DNA from: Nostocales cyanobacterium HT-58-2
Lineage (GTDB): Bacteria > Cyanobacteriota > Cyanobacteriia > Cyanobacteriales > Nostocaceae
Assembly (NCBI GenBank): GCA_002163975.1
Contig: CP019636.1
Coordinates: 869,001 to 933,000, forward strand
Length of the DNA: 64,000 bases
Reading direction: 5' to 3'
Under the pieces are notes generated by a model, which saw only the letters and a program-made list of their open reading frames with translations, did not search any database and was not told the origin of the DNA. The position numbers were made by a program, and so were the translations under genes. This document shows positions 18,401 to 27,863 of this stretch, piece after piece; positions within the stretch are counted from its first letter, which is position 1; every line of letters begins with the position of its first letter.

Positions 18401-19174
18401 ATGTGCCAACTGCTGGGGATGAATTGCAACGTACCAACTGACATCTGCTTTTCTTTTGAGGGCTTTTCGGCACGGGGCGGAAAGACGGACGACCATCGTG
18501 ATGGTTGGGGTATTGCTTTCTTTGAAGGAAAGGGTTGCCGGACTTTTTTAGATGCCAAACCCTCCGTCATGTCTCCCGTAGCTGAGTTGGTACGACACTA
18601 TCCTATCCACTCCACCCATGTGATTGCCCACATCCGCAAAGCAACTCAGGGTAAAATTGCTTTGGAAAATTGCCATCCCTTCCTTCGCGAATTATGGGGA
18701 AGGTACTGGGTCTTTGCTCACAATGGAGATTTGCAGGATTTTTATCCTGATGACTTGAAGTTTTATCAACCTGTCGGTAAGACTGATAGTGAAAACGCTT
18801 TTTGTCTGATACTAGACGAACTACGAAAATGCTTTCCTCACAGTAAGCCTCCTTTGGAGAAACTTTTCCCTATACTTAGGGAAGTCACCAAGAATCTAGC
18901 AGAAAAAGGTATTTTTAACTACTTGCTTTCGGATGGAGAGCACTTTTTTGCTCACTGTTCAACAAAACTCTGCTACATCATCCGTCAAGCGCCTTTTGCT
19001 GCAGCTCATCTGATTGACCAAGACCTCACTGTTGATTTTAGTGAATTAACTACCCCCAGCGATCGCGTTGCTGTGATTGCCACCACTCCACTTACTGATA
19101 ACGAAGTTTGGACACAAATCTTGCCCGGAGAACTGTTGGTATTTCAAGATGGCTTGCCACATAAGTTTGCATAA
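18401..19174 (+). CDS. Class II glutamine amidotransferase (YafJ-like)
   Basis: A 257-residue N-terminal-nucleophile amidohydrolase. The start ATG 18401 places Cys2 (MCQLLGM) as the catalytic residue freed by removal of Met. The motifs HRDGWGIAFFEG and FAHNGDL are typical of class II glutaminases, and length and pattern match the stand-alone YafJ type. Family members hydrolyse glutamine or act on gamma-glutamyl compounds. Its position between two sulfate-binding proteins hints at gamma-glutamyl-thiol metabolism, but that is inference only. Confidence 0.88.
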   Translation: MCQLLGMNCNVPTDICFSFEGFSARGGKTDDHRDGWGIAFFEGKGCRTFLDAKPSVMSPVAELVRHYPIHSTHVIAHIRKATQGKIALENCHPFLRELWGRYWVFAHNGDLQDFYPDDLKFYQPVGKTDSENAFCLILDELRKCFPHSKPPLEKLFPILREVTKNLAEKGIFNYLLSDGEHFFAHCSTKLCYIIRQAPFAAAHLIDQDLTVDFSELTTPSDRVAVIATTPLTDNEVWTQILPGELLVFQDGLPHKFA

Positions 19175-19342
19175 CTAGCAAATTCTTTACCTCCTGGCAT
19201 GATACGTTGAGACTAATACCAATTTTGAGTTCTCTATTCTGAGTTGTCCATAAATCTTCACTTTTCCTACCGATAAAGTGAAGAATTTCTCTTGCATTTT
19301 TAGCTACTTCTAGGTATTATCTCTGACAATAAACCAAAAATT

Positions 19343-19366
19343 ACGGTTAGCTTGGTGATATACCGT
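19343..19366. promoter_or_regulatory. Dyad operator ACGGTT-N12-TACCGT upstream of sbpA
   Basis: ACGGTT (19343-19348) and TACCGT (19361-19366) form an inverted repeat with a 12-bp spacer, extended by TT and AA flanks to a seven-base match. The same spacing occurs before the lysR gene (44016-44039) and the third rrf2 gene (56355-56378). It ends 20 bp before the sbpA start, a position suited to repression or overlapping a -10 element. Confidence 0.5.
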
Positions 19367-19386
19367 AAGATGTCAGGGGGAAGGTC

Positions 19387-20668
19387 ATGGGCTTTTGGCA
19401 GCGTATTTTGAAACAGCAAGGACAAAATTTTTTAAAAATTGTAAACCAATTTAGATTTCTTTCTATAAAGAGCTTTCTATCACTCTTTTTGGTGGGCATA
19501 AGTTTGAGTCTGGCGATCGCTGCTTGCTCTGGCAACAGTGCGAGTAATTCTTCTAGTAGCACTGATGCAGGAGGTTCTACTGCAACCCCAGCAGCTGACA
19601 ACAAGCAGGGTGTGAAAGTCACTCTTGTTTCGTTTGCTGTTACAAAAGCTGCTCATGACGCTATTATTCCAAAGTTTGTGGAACAGTGGAAAAAAGAACA
19701 TAACCAGAATGTCACCTTTGAGCAAAGCTATGGGTGTGAAAGTCACTCTTGTTTCGTTTGCTGTTACAAAAGCTGCTCATGACGCTATTATTCCAAAGTT
19801 TGTGGAACAGTGGAAAAAAGAACATAACCAGAATGTCACCTTTGAGCAAAGCTATGGGGGGTCTGGTTCTCAAACTCGTGCTGTGATTGATGGTTTGGAA
19901 GCAGATATTGTCCACTTGGCACTTGGTTTAGACGTAAACAAAATTCAGAAGGCTGGATTAATTGAGCAAGGATGGGAGAAGGAATTCCCCAACAATGGCG
20001 TTGTCTCAAAATCTGTAGCTGCGTTAATCACGCGCTCAGGTAATCCAAAAGGCATTAAAACATGGTCAGATTTATCAAGAGATGATGTCAAACTCATTAC
20101 TGCTGATCCCAAAACTTCTGGTATCGCTCGTTGGAATTTCTTGGCACTTTGGAATTCAGTGCTTAAAACTGGTGGAACAGAGGATAAAGCACTAGAGTTT
20201 GTCACCAAAGTTTACCGCAATGTTCCTATCTTGACAAAAGATGCGCGCGAAGCAACTGATATCTTTGCCAAGCGGGGTCAAGGAGATGCTTTAATCAACT
20301 ACGAAAACGAAATTATTCTGGCGAAACAAAAGGGAGAGAACGCAGATTACATCATTCCTGATGTGAACATCTCCATCGACAATCCAATCGCTATTGTAGA
20401 TAAAAACGTCGAACAACACGGCAACCGTGAAGTTGTTGAAGCCTTTGTCAAATACTTATACACTCCAGAAGCACAACAGGAATTTGCCAGATTTGGATTT
20501 CGACCTGTAGGAGAAGAAACAGCACAGACGAAGGAACTGACTGATAAGTATCCCAAGGTAAAAGATCTGGGTACAGTTCAGGACTATGGCGGATGGGATG
20601 CTGTCCAGAAAAAGTTTTTTGAAGATGGTGCTGTTTTTGACCAAATTCAATCCAAAGCCAGACGGTAA
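19387..20668 (+). pseudogene. sbpA: Sulfate-binding lipoprotein, broken by a tandem duplication
   Basis: The reconstructed protein is 385 residues: signal segment ending in AIAAC (lipidated Cys47), a Ser/Thr-rich linker, then the sulfate-binding fold (KVTLVSFAVTKAAHD, SYGGSGSQTRAVIDGLEAD, KTSGIARWNFL, LINYENE). As assembled, the 127 bases 19608-19734 recur exactly at 19732-19858. The 124-bp offset shifts the frame and the first part stops at 19782. Removing exactly 124 bp restores one intact frame, so the gene is either newly inactivated or misassembled. It heads the order sbpA-cysT-cysW-NIL-NIL and should feed sulfate to the CysTWA importer. Confidence 0.9.
19608..19858 (+). repeat. Exact 127-bp tandem duplication inside sbpA
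   Basis: The copies 19608-19734 and 19732-19858 are identical and overlap by GGG. The length of 127 equals a k-mer size commonly used by short-read assemblers, so an uncollapsed contig overlap is a real possibility. The offset of 124 is shared with the duplication at 2537-2782. Confidence 0.9.
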
Positions 20669-20825
20669 ATCGGCTCAAGAGTCAATAAAAAGGCAAAGGA
20701 GAAGGAGAAGGGGAGAAGACGAGTTAACCGACATTAATTCTTTCTTCCATACTCCCTGCTCCCATGCTCCCTGCTTTTTCCCCTAGTCCCCCACCTTCCT
20801 TAACACCTCCATCTCATAACAATCT

Positions 20826-21713
20826 ATGGCCATATCTTCACCTCCATCACCTTCTCGGGAAGAACTCATTCGTCAACAACCTCAGGGTTGGAAGAAATAC
20901 TTACTTCAGATATCTAATCTTCCTTGGACATGGCGAATCACGTTCGTATATCTGACCGTGATGCTGTTCATCCCAATCCTTGCTATGTTGCTGAAGGCAT
21001 TGACTGAACCTCCTGCTCGGTTTTGGGAAATTGCGACTAATCCGATCGCATTAGCAACATATGAGGTTACTTTTGTTACAGCCTTAGTCGCTTCTCTCAT
21101 CAATGGTTTCTTTGGAACTCTTATTGCTTGGGTTTTCGTTCGCTATCAATTCCCCTTCAAACGAGTGCTTGACGCTACCATAGATTTACCATTTTCGTTA
21201 CCAACGGCGGTGGCAGGGCTAACCTTAGCAACAGTTTATAGCGATAATGGTTGGATTGGCTCACTCCTGGTACCATTCGGCATCAAGGTATCTTTTACCC
21301 GCTTGGGTGTAGGGGTGGCAATGATATTCATTTCGCTACCATTTGTCGTACGGACAGTGCAACCAGTCCTTTTAGAAATGGAAAAGGAATTTGAAGAAGC
21401 AGCTTGGAGCTTGGGTGCATCTCAATGGCAAACCTTCACCAAAGTGATTTTACCCCCTTTGCTTCCCTCTATTTTGACTGGTGTAGCTTTAGGTTTTGCA
21501 CGTGCAGTTGGGGAGTATGGTTCGACTGTGATTGTCGCTTCTAATACTCCTTTCAAAGATTTGATCGCACCTGTCCTTATTTTCCAAAGATTAGAACAGT
21601 ATGACTATTCAGGTGCCACTGTGATTGGCGTAGTGCTACTGGTTATTTCTCTATTAATTCTGTTGGGGATCAATATGTTACAAGCTTGGGGAAGAAGATA
21701 TGACGTCAAATAA
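20826..21713 (+). CDS. cysT: Sulfate ABC transporter permease CysT
   Basis: A 295-residue inner-membrane permease with about six membrane segments and the binding-protein-dependent loop [15 protein letters not shown] (about residues 195-210) that contacts the ATPase. It pairs with CysW to form the sulfate/thiosulfate channel. The start ATG 20826 gives [12 protein letters not shown]. It follows sbpA by 157 bp, a gap with the repeats CTCCCTGCTCCC and ATGCTCCCTGC common in cyanobacteria, and overlaps cysW by 14 bp. Confidence 0.93.
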   Translation: MAISSPPSPSREELIRQQPQGWKKYLLQISNLPWTWRITFVYLTVMLFIPILAMLLKALTEPPARFWEIATNPIALATYEVTFVTALVASLINGFFGTLIAWVFVRYQFPFKRVLDATIDLPFSLPTAVAGLTLATVYSDNGWIGSLLVPFGIKVSFTRLGVGVAMIFISLPFVVRTVQPVLLEMEKEFEEAAWSLGASQWQTFTKVILPPLLPSILTGVALGFARAVGEYGSTVIVASNTPFKDLIAPVLIFQRLEQYDYSGATVIGVVLLVISLLILLGINMLQAWGRRYDVK

Positions 21714-22590
21714 TGATGGTTTTGTGCAACCACATTTTCATACATCAACAGCACAGCCAAACAAGCAAAAGCAAACCAAGCCTAAGAGTTTGATTCCAGT
21801 CATTCTGATTGCAATAGCACTGTTGTATCTCACTTTAGTGCTGTACCTTCCTGCGCTTAATGTCTTTGTCCAAGCTTTCCATAAAGGGATTGGTGTATTT
21901 CTCTCCAGTCTCACAACTCCGGCATTCACTCATGCTGCCTGGTTAACACTGATACTGGCTCTTATTACCGTACCAGTGAACATGGTGTTTGGTTTATGTG
22001 CAGCTTTGGCGATCGCCCGCAATCGCTTCCCTGGTCGTGCTCTTCTTCTGAGCATTATTGACTTGCCGTTTTCCATCTCGCCGGTGGTTGCAGGTTTGAT
22101 GATTGTGCTATTATACGGGCGAAATGGGTGGTTTGGTCCTTTGTTACAGACACTTGATTTTAAGGTCGTGTTTGCTTTTCCAGGTATGGTCCTGGCAACA
22201 GCATTTGTAAGTTTACCCTTTGTCGCCCGCGAAGTTATTCCCATTCTTGAAGAGTTAGGTAACGACCAAGAAGAAGCAGCCAGAACACTTGGTGCGAAGG
22301 ATTGGCAGATATTTTGGCGTGTAACTCTACCCAATATCAGTTTGGGTCTACTCTACGGTGTCATTTTGACCAACGCCAGATCCATGGGTGAATTTGGTGC
22401 GATCGCAGTCGTCTCTGGAAACATTGCCCAGAAAACTCAAAGTCTACCGTTATACGTGGAAGACGCTTACAAACAGTATGAAACTGAGGCAGCCTTTTCA
22501 GTTGCTGTTTTATTAACACTGCTCGCAGTTGTGACTTTGGTGTTGAAGGAGATTTTGGAACGGAAAGCAGGCATCAAAGCGAAACATTAA
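21700..22590 (+). CDS. cysW: Sulfate ABC transporter permease CysW
   Basis: A 296-residue permease partner of CysT. About six membrane segments follow a polar N-terminus of about 30 residues, and the coupling loop reads [15 protein letters not shown]. The start overlaps the cysT end by 14 bp, so translation is probably coupled. Three bases separate it from the NIL-domain gene. With CysT and CysA it forms the sulfate importer; both Sbp proteins nearby are likely ligand suppliers. Confidence 0.93.
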   Translation: MTSNNDGFVQPHFHTSTAQPNKQKQTKPKSLIPVILIAIALLYLTLVLYLPALNVFVQAFHKGIGVFLSSLTTPAFTHAAWLTLILALITVPVNMVFGLCAALAIARNRFPGRALLLSIIDLPFSISPVVAGLMIVLLYGRNGWFGPLLQTLDFKVVFAFPGMVLATAFVSLPFVAREVIPILEELGNDQEEAARTLGAKDWQIFWRVTLPNISLGLLYGVILTNARSMGEFGAIAVVSGNIAQKTQSLPLYVEDAYKQYETEAAFSVAVLLTLLAVVTLVLKEILERKAGIKAKH

Positions 22591-22593
22591 AAG

Positions 22594-22884
22594 ATGTCAA
22601 CTAAAGCGGTATCAGCTATGGTTTCAGATGATAAGCTTACCCACAAACGAATTCGGCTCAGAATTCCAAAAGACTATCACCAAGAACCAGTCATTTCTCA
22701 CCTGGTGTCAGACTATGGTCTAACTGTGAACATCACTGCTGCTATATTGGGGTCTAATGGTATTGGAGATGGTTGGTTTGACCTGGATTTACAAGGAACC
22801 CCTGCACAAATTGAGAGTGCCCTGACCTATATCAATGACTTAAATTTGGAAATTTGGCATGACACAGACACAGGGAGTTGGTAA
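22594..22884 (+). CDS. NIL domain protein (copy 1)
   Basis: A 96-residue protein that is almost entirely an NIL (ferredoxin-fold) domain: KRIRLRIPKDY, EPVISHLVSDYGLTVNITAA, GWFDLDLQG, and a final IESALTYINDLNLEIW. The NIL domain forms the regulatory end of methionine-importer ATPases, where it senses substrate. Here the stand-alone forms sit in a sulfate-transport operon 3 bp after cysW, and probably regulate the transporter or a sulfur-linked process. That role is inferred from the operon. Confidence 0.85.
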   Translation: MSTKAVSAMVSDDKLTHKRIRLRIPKDYHQEPVISHLVSDYGLTVNITAAILGSNGIGDGWFDLDLQGTPAQIESALTYINDLNLEIWHDTDTGSW

Positions 22885-22950
22885 TAACTAATTCGTAATG
22901 ACTAAGCTAATTACGAACTAACAATTATCAATTAGAAACTGTTAATAACT

Positions 22951-23241
22951 ATGGTTGCACCAGCCTCTAAAAATATCAGTACCACTAAGATTCGTGTGCG
23001 CCTGCATATTCCTAATCGCTACCAGCAGGAACCTGTGATTTCTCGACTCATTGCCATTCACGGCTTAATCGTTAATATTACAGGAGCAATGCTGGGAAAA
23101 CATACTAATGGAGAGGGGCGCTTTGACCTCGAAATTCGTGGAACTGTGCCACAAATTTGGCGAGGTTTGGCTTACTTGGAATCTTTAAATTTAAAAATTA
23201 TTGGCAAGCCAAACACTGACGAAGATGGCTGGTATTGCTGA
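22951..23241 (+). CDS. NIL domain protein (copy 2)
   Basis: A 96-residue second NIL domain protein, parallel to the preceding one (KIRVRLHIPNRY, EPVISRLIAIHGLIVNIT, GRFDLEIRG). The pair clearly arose by duplication but has diverged. It follows the first copy after 66 bp of A+T-rich spacer and is convergent with the regulator gene ending at 23253. Likely part of the cys operon with a regulatory role. Confidence 0.85.
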   Translation: MVAPASKNISTTKIRVRLHIPNRYQQEPVISRLIAIHGLIVNITGAMLGKHTNGEGRFDLEIRGTVPQIWRGLAYLESLNLKIIGKPNTDEDGWYC

Positions 23242-23252
23242 TGCAGCCGCAG

Positions 23253-23849
23253 CTAAATTTCATAGTGCCAAAGTTCTTCTTCTTTCAAGACTATCCGATG
23301 CAGGGGAAGACGATGAATCAACCCCTGTTCCTCTAACTGAGTCAGGATGCGAGTAATTGTCACGCGAGTTGAATTGAGCATATCAGCAATGTCTTGATGA
23401 GTTAGGCGTAAATCGATAAGTTGTCCAGTTTTCACTTCGCGACCAAATTTTTTAGCTAACCAACCTAAGAGTTTTATGAGCATCACTTCTACCGTTTTGT
23501 GGCTACGAATAACCATTAGTTCTTCTGCCTGTTGAATGTGGGCAAGCATAACATCTGTTAATGAGAACCACCCTTCTAAAGGCAAGATTGACGCCTCTAC
23601 TTTAGTTAGACACTCAATCTGATATGGTTCGACCCTAGAAAATGCTTTACCCACAATATCTCCAGGTCCCCAAACTCCCAGAGTGACAAGTGTACCATCT
23701 TCATGCCAAGTCACAATCCGCACAACTCCTGCTTCAATCTTCCACAGACTATTCTGCTTCAGCGGTAAAAATGAACGGGCTTTAAAGTTGTGTTGGTTTT
23801 TTTGACCAGATGGATTTTGAGAACGAGATGAAAGAGACATTGTGTTCAT
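23253..23849 (-). CDS. Crp/Fnr family regulator, CysR-like
   Basis: A 198-residue transcription factor. A short cyclic-nucleotide-binding-like beta domain (about residues 28-100, [25 protein letters not shown]) is followed by a dimer helix and a C-terminal HTH ([30 protein letters not shown]). The size and place between sulfate-transport genes match CysR, the Crp-family sulfur regulator of cyanobacteria. It is divergent from cysA, and the short gap holds a TACGGTT-type motif. The exact orthology to CysR is inferred from context. Confidence 0.85.
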   Translation of the reverse strand: MNTMSLSSRSQNPSGQKNQHNFKARSFLPLKQNSLWKIEAGVVRIVTWHEDGTLVTLGVWGPGDIVGKAFSRVEPYQIECLTKVEASILPLEGWFSLTDVMLAHIQQAEELMVIRSHKTVEVMLIKLLGWLAKKFGREVKTGQLIDLRLTHQDIADMLNSTRVTITRILTQLEEQGLIHRLPLHRIVLKEEELWHYEI

Positions 23850-23862
23850 TGTGTTCTAAAAT

Positions 23863-23888
23863 ACCATTTTTCCGATAAACTAACCGTA
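23863..23888. promoter_or_regulatory. TACGGTT-type putative operator between cysR-like gene and cysA
   Basis: Read on the minus strand, bases 23888-23870 give TACGGTTAGTTTATCGGAA, close to the sites at 40324 and 48134. It lies in the 75-bp divergent gap and could control both genes. Confidence 0.45.
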
Positions 23889-23924
23889 GTTTCTAAATAT
23901 ATCAATTTCTTGAAGGATCTTACC

Positions 23925-24944
23925 ATGGGCATAGTAGTTGAGAATGTAACTAGACAATTCGGCTCTTTTCTTGCTGTTGATAATGTCAATTTAGAAGTGC
24001 CAACAGGCTCTCTTGTGGCACTTTTGGGACCATCTGGGTCAGGAAAATCAACTTTGTTGCGGATGATTGCCGGCTTGGAAAGCCTTGATTCAGGTCACAT
24101 CTGGCTCATTGGTGAGGATGCTACATACAAATCAGTGCAAGATCGCCAGATAGGCTTTGTATTTCAGCATTACGCTTTGTTTAAGCATTTGACAGTACGG
24201 CAGAACATAGCCTTTCCATTAGAAATTCGTAAAGTTCCTAAAGCCAGGATTAAGGCGCGAGTTGAAGAACTTTTGGATTTGATCCAGTTGCGGGGATTTG
24301 GCGATCGCTATCCGTCCCAACTTTCTGGAGGTCAACGCCAACGGGTGGCGCTTGCAAGAGCACTAGCAGTTCAGCCGAAAATCTTACTGTTGGATGAACC
24401 CTTTGGAGCGTTAGATGCTAAAGTCCGTAAAGAATTAAGGGCGGGATTACGAAAACTACATGAAGAGGTTCATATCACAACTGTACTTGTCACCCACGAC
24501 CAAGAAGAAGCAATGGAAGTTGCTGACCAGATTGTCGTCATGAATCATGGTCGGGTGGAGCAAGTTGGTACTCCTGCAGAGATTTACGACCACCCAGCGA
24601 CACCTTTTGTGATGAGCTTTATTGGTCCTGTGAATGTTCTTCCCACGACTGCTGGTATCGTGCCAGAAAGGGATTTAAACCCTCGCTCAAACGAGCAGGT
24701 ATTTTTGCGTCCTCAAGACGTTCTGATTGAAACGAGTTCTGGTGAGGATACAACACCTGCCAAGGTATACCGCATTATTAACTTAGGATGGGAAATTCGG
24801 GTTGAGTTGGTTCTTAAGTCTGGAGAAACAGTCAATGCTCACTTGAGTCGCGAGCAGTTTAATCGTCTCAACATTAGCGAGGAGCAGCGTGTCTATGTTA
24901 AACCTAAGCAGGCAAGAGTGTTTCCAGTCTATGCCATGAGTTGA
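23925..24944 (+). CDS. cysA: Sulfate ABC transporter ATP-binding protein CysA
   Basis: A 339-residue ATPase. The start ATG 23925 is chosen over a TTG 15 bases upstream because a GAAGGA ribosome site lies at proper spacing before it. It has Walker [10 protein letters not shown], signature [15 protein letters not shown], Walker [13 protein letters not shown], switch His in VTHDQEEA, and a C-terminal TOBE-like region ([10 protein letters not shown]). It powers the CysT/CysW sulfate importer. It is separated from cysTW by the NIL genes and the inverted regulator. A strong terminator follows at 24984. Confidence 0.93.
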   Translation: MGIVVENVTRQFGSFLAVDNVNLEVPTGSLVALLGPSGSGKSTLLRMIAGLESLDSGHIWLIGEDATYKSVQDRQIGFVFQHYALFKHLTVRQNIAFPLEIRKVPKARIKARVEELLDLIQLRGFGDRYPSQLSGGQRQRVALARALAVQPKILLLDEPFGALDAKVRKELRAGLRKLHEEVHITTVLVTHDQEEAMEVADQIVVMNHGRVEQVGTPAEIYDHPATPFVMSFIGPVNVLPTTAGIVPERDLNPRSNEQVFLRPQDVLIETSSGEDTTPAKVYRIINLGWEIRVELVLKSGETVNAHLSREQFNRLNISEEQRVYVKPKQARVFPVYAMS

Positions 24945-24983
24945 GAAACCTAAGAAATAAAAAATATTCTGAAAATCTCCAAC

Positions 24984-25020
24984 GCCGAGCCACTTGGCTC
25001 GGCATTATATTTTTTGCATG
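24984..25020 (+). terminator. Rho-independent terminator after cysA
   Basis: GCCGAGCC (24984-24991) and GGCTCGGC (24996-25003) form a perfect 8-bp stem with loop ACTT, followed by a run of T (25010-25015). It lies 40 bp after the cysA stop. Confidence 0.85.
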
Positions 25021-25064
25021 ATATGGAATTGGACGCGAAAGTAACAGACTTACATGGCAGGAAT

Positions 25065-25170
25065 GCGATCGCCTATGCCGGGCACTTTGTGCAATTACCG
25101 TGCGATCGCCCTTTGGGCGGCTCCTTTGGAGCATCGCCGTTTGCGAGTGCGTCTCCGACAGGACAAGGCT
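25065..25170. repeat. HIP1-containing repeat patch
   Basis: This stretch holds two GCGATCGC octamers and short mirrored pieces such as CCCTTTGGGCGG, GGCTCCTTTGGAGC and GTGCGTCTCCGACAGG, the form of dispersed palindromic repeats common in cyanobacteria. No gene is supported here. Confidence 0.55.
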
Positions 25171-25230
25171 AATCGCTCTGTTATCATAGTTTATCTAGTT
25201 CCTACGGTTGTGTTGCAAAAAACAGTAATA

Positions 25231-25328
25231 CTCTGATAAATATACTAGGTATCTACCGACAATTTTTTACAAGATGAGAAAAGTCTCCTGGGTGCAATAC
25301 CGTAAATGCCAACACCTACCTTAGGAGA
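25231..25328 (+). promoter_or_regulatory. Leader of the PstS-like gene with possible ribosome-site masking
   Basis: TCTCCT (25284-25289) is complementary to AGGAGA (25323-25328), which contains the ribosome-binding site of the next gene. GGTG (25291-25294) can pair with CACC (25313-25316) inside it. TACCGTA (25298-25304) lies in the loop. A leader about 80 percent identical over 64 bases occurs at 37330-37405. This looks like a translational control element or a conserved operator region. Confidence 0.45.
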
Positions 25329-25333
25329 ATGAG

Positions 25334-26530
25334 ATGAATCCAGACCAATTGAATAATGAAAAGTTTGTTGTATGCAACCATTGTGGACACGATGCAAATC
25401 CTCCCACAGCAAAACGCTGTGTAAAGTGCGGTAAACCCCTGAATGTGACTGTACTACAAAACAGCAACAAAGTAGCTAACTCTGGGCCGAAAACTCTCGC
25501 AGATTGGCTATTGACACCTTGGATGATTCGTCTGCTTTCTGGTTTGGTGTTTTTGATTGTGAGTTGGTTAATCTACTGTTTGTTCGTCACTGTTAGCAGT
25601 GTCAACAAGACCGATGAAATCGGAGTTGCCAATTCCAGTGGTGACACTCAGAATACCTCTCCTGATGTCAAACTCTACAATTCGATGAAAGAGGTGCCGA
25701 ATGTACCAGAAGGGACATTTAACTACGGCGGTGCTATCCTCTTTGCAAGTTTGACTTCTCAAGGCTTAAATGAAGCAATCGGTGCAGGCCATCCCAATTT
25801 TCGCCTCCTCTATACCCAACCGAGAGATGGTAAAGCTGGCAACAAAAAAGCTACAACTATGCTGCTTAATGGTCAATTGAGTTTTGCTCAGCTTTCTGGA
25901 CCTCTTAAAGAGAGTGATTATAGTGAGGCTAAACAAAGGGGCTTTGGGTTAAAACAAGTGCCAGTAGGTATAACTGTGCCTGTAGTCTTTACCCATCCAA
26001 GTATCTCCATTCCTGGGCTTTCTGTTACTCAACTTCAAGATATATATACAGGGAAAATTACTAACTGGAAGCAGGTGGGAGGACCAGACCGTCCAATTGT
26101 ACCTTTCGCCAGGGACCCTAAGATTTCTACCGCATTGGATGATATTCTTGGGGAGAGCCAAACTGGGCAAATAAGTCCTAAGTTACAGCTTGTCCGTGAT
26201 TACACTGAAGCTATTCGTAAAGTATCTTCAACCCCTGGAGGGATATCCTTTGGAGGTAGCGGACCGATTCTTGGTCAACAAACAATCCGCCCCCTTGCAA
26301 TTGCTAAAGGTGGTTCCCAAGAATATGTGTCACCCTTCACAGATGATGGCAAGCGGATTAACACTGCAGCAGTACAAAATGGTACTTACCCTATCGTCCA
26401 GCGTTTGTTTATTGCAATTCGCCAGGACGGTACGATCGATGAATTAGCTGGAAATGCTTACGCTGGTATGCTACTGTCCAAAGAAGGGCAGCAAATAGTT
26501 GAAAAGGCAGGATTTGTTCCCGTGCGCTAA
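25334..26530 (+). CDS. Membrane-anchored PstS-like substrate-binding protein with zinc ribbon
   Basis: A 398-residue protein. Four N-terminal cysteines in two CxxC pairs (about residues 14-35) form a zinc ribbon. A membrane segment (about 62-85) then anchors a periplasmic phosphate-binding-like domain (PBP_like), with motifs LSFAQLSGPL, IPVGITVPVVFTHPS-type and LQDIYTGKITNWKQVGG. The start is fixed by AGGAG six bases before ATG 25334. The PstS-like fold suggests binding of phosphate or another oxyanion. No permease is next to it, and its neighbours are sulfur genes, so a sensor role or a different anion is possible. Confidence 0.82.
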   Translation: MNPDQLNNEKFVVCNHCGHDANPPTAKRCVKCGKPLNVTVLQNSNKVANSGPKTLADWLLTPWMIRLLSGLVFLIVSWLIYCLFVTVSSVNKTDEIGVANSSGDTQNTSPDVKLYNSMKEVPNVPEGTFNYGGAILFASLTSQGLNEAIGAGHPNFRLLYTQPRDGKAGNKKATTMLLNGQLSFAQLSGPLKESDYSEAKQRGFGLKQVPVGITVPVVFTHPSISIPGLSVTQLQDIYTGKITNWKQVGGPDRPIVPFARDPKISTALDDILGESQTGQISPKLQLVRDYTEAIRKVSSTPGGISFGGSGPILGQQTIRPLAIAKGGSQEYVSPFTDDGKRINTAAVQNGTYPIVQRLFIAIRQDGTIDELAGNAYAGMLLSKEGQQIVEKAGFVPVR

Positions 26531-26718
26531 AAACATGAACTTTTCAACTTGTGGAGCAAAATGTTAATGACATAGCACGGTAGTTGTAGGCATTGAGAGT
26601 CTCTAAAGGCAGAGTCACTCCTTGGCATCTTTATAGTCTTTGCAATACTGGCGACAGCGTTATCCGGAAGCTGTATTCGTATCATAATGATGTTACGTAA
26701 ACACAGAACAAAATTTAT

Positions 26719-27756
26719 ATGCTTTCGCCAGAAAAACCTCAAACCGTACAGAGCATACAGCCACATCTGGCAATGCGACAAATGATATACGGAACTCGGA
26801 TCACGCAGTCAATCTATGCTGCAGCTAAGCTAGGGATTGCTGATTTGTTGAAAGATGGTTCAAAGAGTTGTGATGAACTGGCAAATGCAGTAGGGGTCAA
26901 ATCTAAACCTCTTTACCGCCTCCTACGTGCTTTGGCAAGTGTGGGAGTTTTTGCCGAGGAAGAACAAAGACATTTTACCCTAACGCCTCTGGCCACTTAT
27001 CTTGTCAGCGATATTCCCGGCTCATTACGCTCTCTAGCTATCATGAACGGTGATCCTCAATTTCATCAACCTTGGGGAGAGATTCTCTATAGCTTGCAAA
27101 CTGGGAGCAATGCTTTTGAGCATTTGTACGGTATGTCACTGTTCGAGTACCATGCCCAAAACTCAGAAGCAGGAAAGGTTTTTGATGAGGCAATGACAAG
27201 TCTTTCAGGAATAGAAACCGCTCTTGTCGCTGCCAATTATGACTTTTCTACAATAAACAAGCTGGTTGATGTCGGTGGTGGGCAAGGGCTTTTAATGACC
27301 TCTATCCTCAAAGCTTATCCAGCAATACAAGGTATTCTTTTTGAGTTACCAGCCGTAACAGCTGGTACAAAGGAGTTACTCCGGGCACAGGGAGTGCTAG
27401 ATCGTTGTGAAGTTGTGGCTGGAAGTTTTTTGGAATCAGTGCCGAGTGGTGGCGATGCATACATTCTCAAATACATTCTCCATAATTGGGATGATGAAGA
27501 TGCGATCGCCATTCTCAAAAACTGTCACCGTGCCATGAAAGAGAATGGAAAACTGTTGCTCATCGAACATGTGATTCCGCCAAATAATGAGCCCTTCGAC
27601 GGCAAATTTCTTGATTTGGTCATGATGCTGGTATTAGGAGGCTGTGAACGAACCACAGAAGAGTACCGAACACTGTTGGAAGCTTCTGGCTTCCAGTTGA
27701 CCAGAATCGTTCCCATGCCTTCATCTGTCAGTGTTATTGAGAGTGTAAGGGTATAG
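26719..27756 (+). CDS. SAM-dependent O-methyltransferase (Methyltransf_2 type)
   Basis: A 345-residue enzyme. An N-terminal winged-helix dimerisation domain (about residues 10-105) is followed by a Rossmann methyltransferase domain with SAM motif LVDVGGGQGLLM and the family motif LKYILHNWDDEDAIAIL. Such enzymes methylate hydroxyl groups of small secondary metabolites (for example aromatic polyketides, hydroxyneurosporene). It converges on the second methyltransferase gene of the P450 unit, 107 bp apart, and is probably part of the same accessory metabolic cluster. The substrate is unknown. Confidence 0.87.
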   Translation: MLSPEKPQTVQSIQPHLAMRQMIYGTRITQSIYAAAKLGIADLLKDGSKSCDELANAVGVKSKPLYRLLRALASVGVFAEEEQRHFTLTPLATYLVSDIPGSLRSLAIMNGDPQFHQPWGEILYSLQTGSNAFEHLYGMSLFEYHAQNSEAGKVFDEAMTSLSGIETALVAANYDFSTINKLVDVGGGQGLLMTSILKAYPAIQGILFELPAVTAGTKELLRAQGVLDRCEVVAGSFLESVPSGGDAYILKYILHNWDDEDAIAILKNCHRAMKENGKLLLIEHVIPPNNEPFDGKFLDLVMMLVLGGCERTTEEYRTLLEASGFQLTRIVPMPSSVSVIESVRV

Positions 27757-27863
27757 TTCTTCCCTATTGCTACGGATTTAATGTTTCTAGGGAACAGAAT
27801 ATTAGATAATAATAGCGAAGCGTTGTGTTCCTCTAATAATAAGATTCATAATATTACACTTTG

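Noticed and set aside
18175..18570. 131-codon minus-strand frame
   Set aside because: Runs antisense across the start of the clear class II amidotransferase gene; no domain.
21960..21975. TACCGTA inside cysW as an operator
   Set aside because: It lies within coding sequence and lacks the flanking part of the motif; some such 7-mers are expected by chance.
25334..26530. Part of a phosphate Pst operon
   Set aside because: No pstC, pstA or pstB gene is near; the protein has an added zinc ribbon and sits among sulfur genes.
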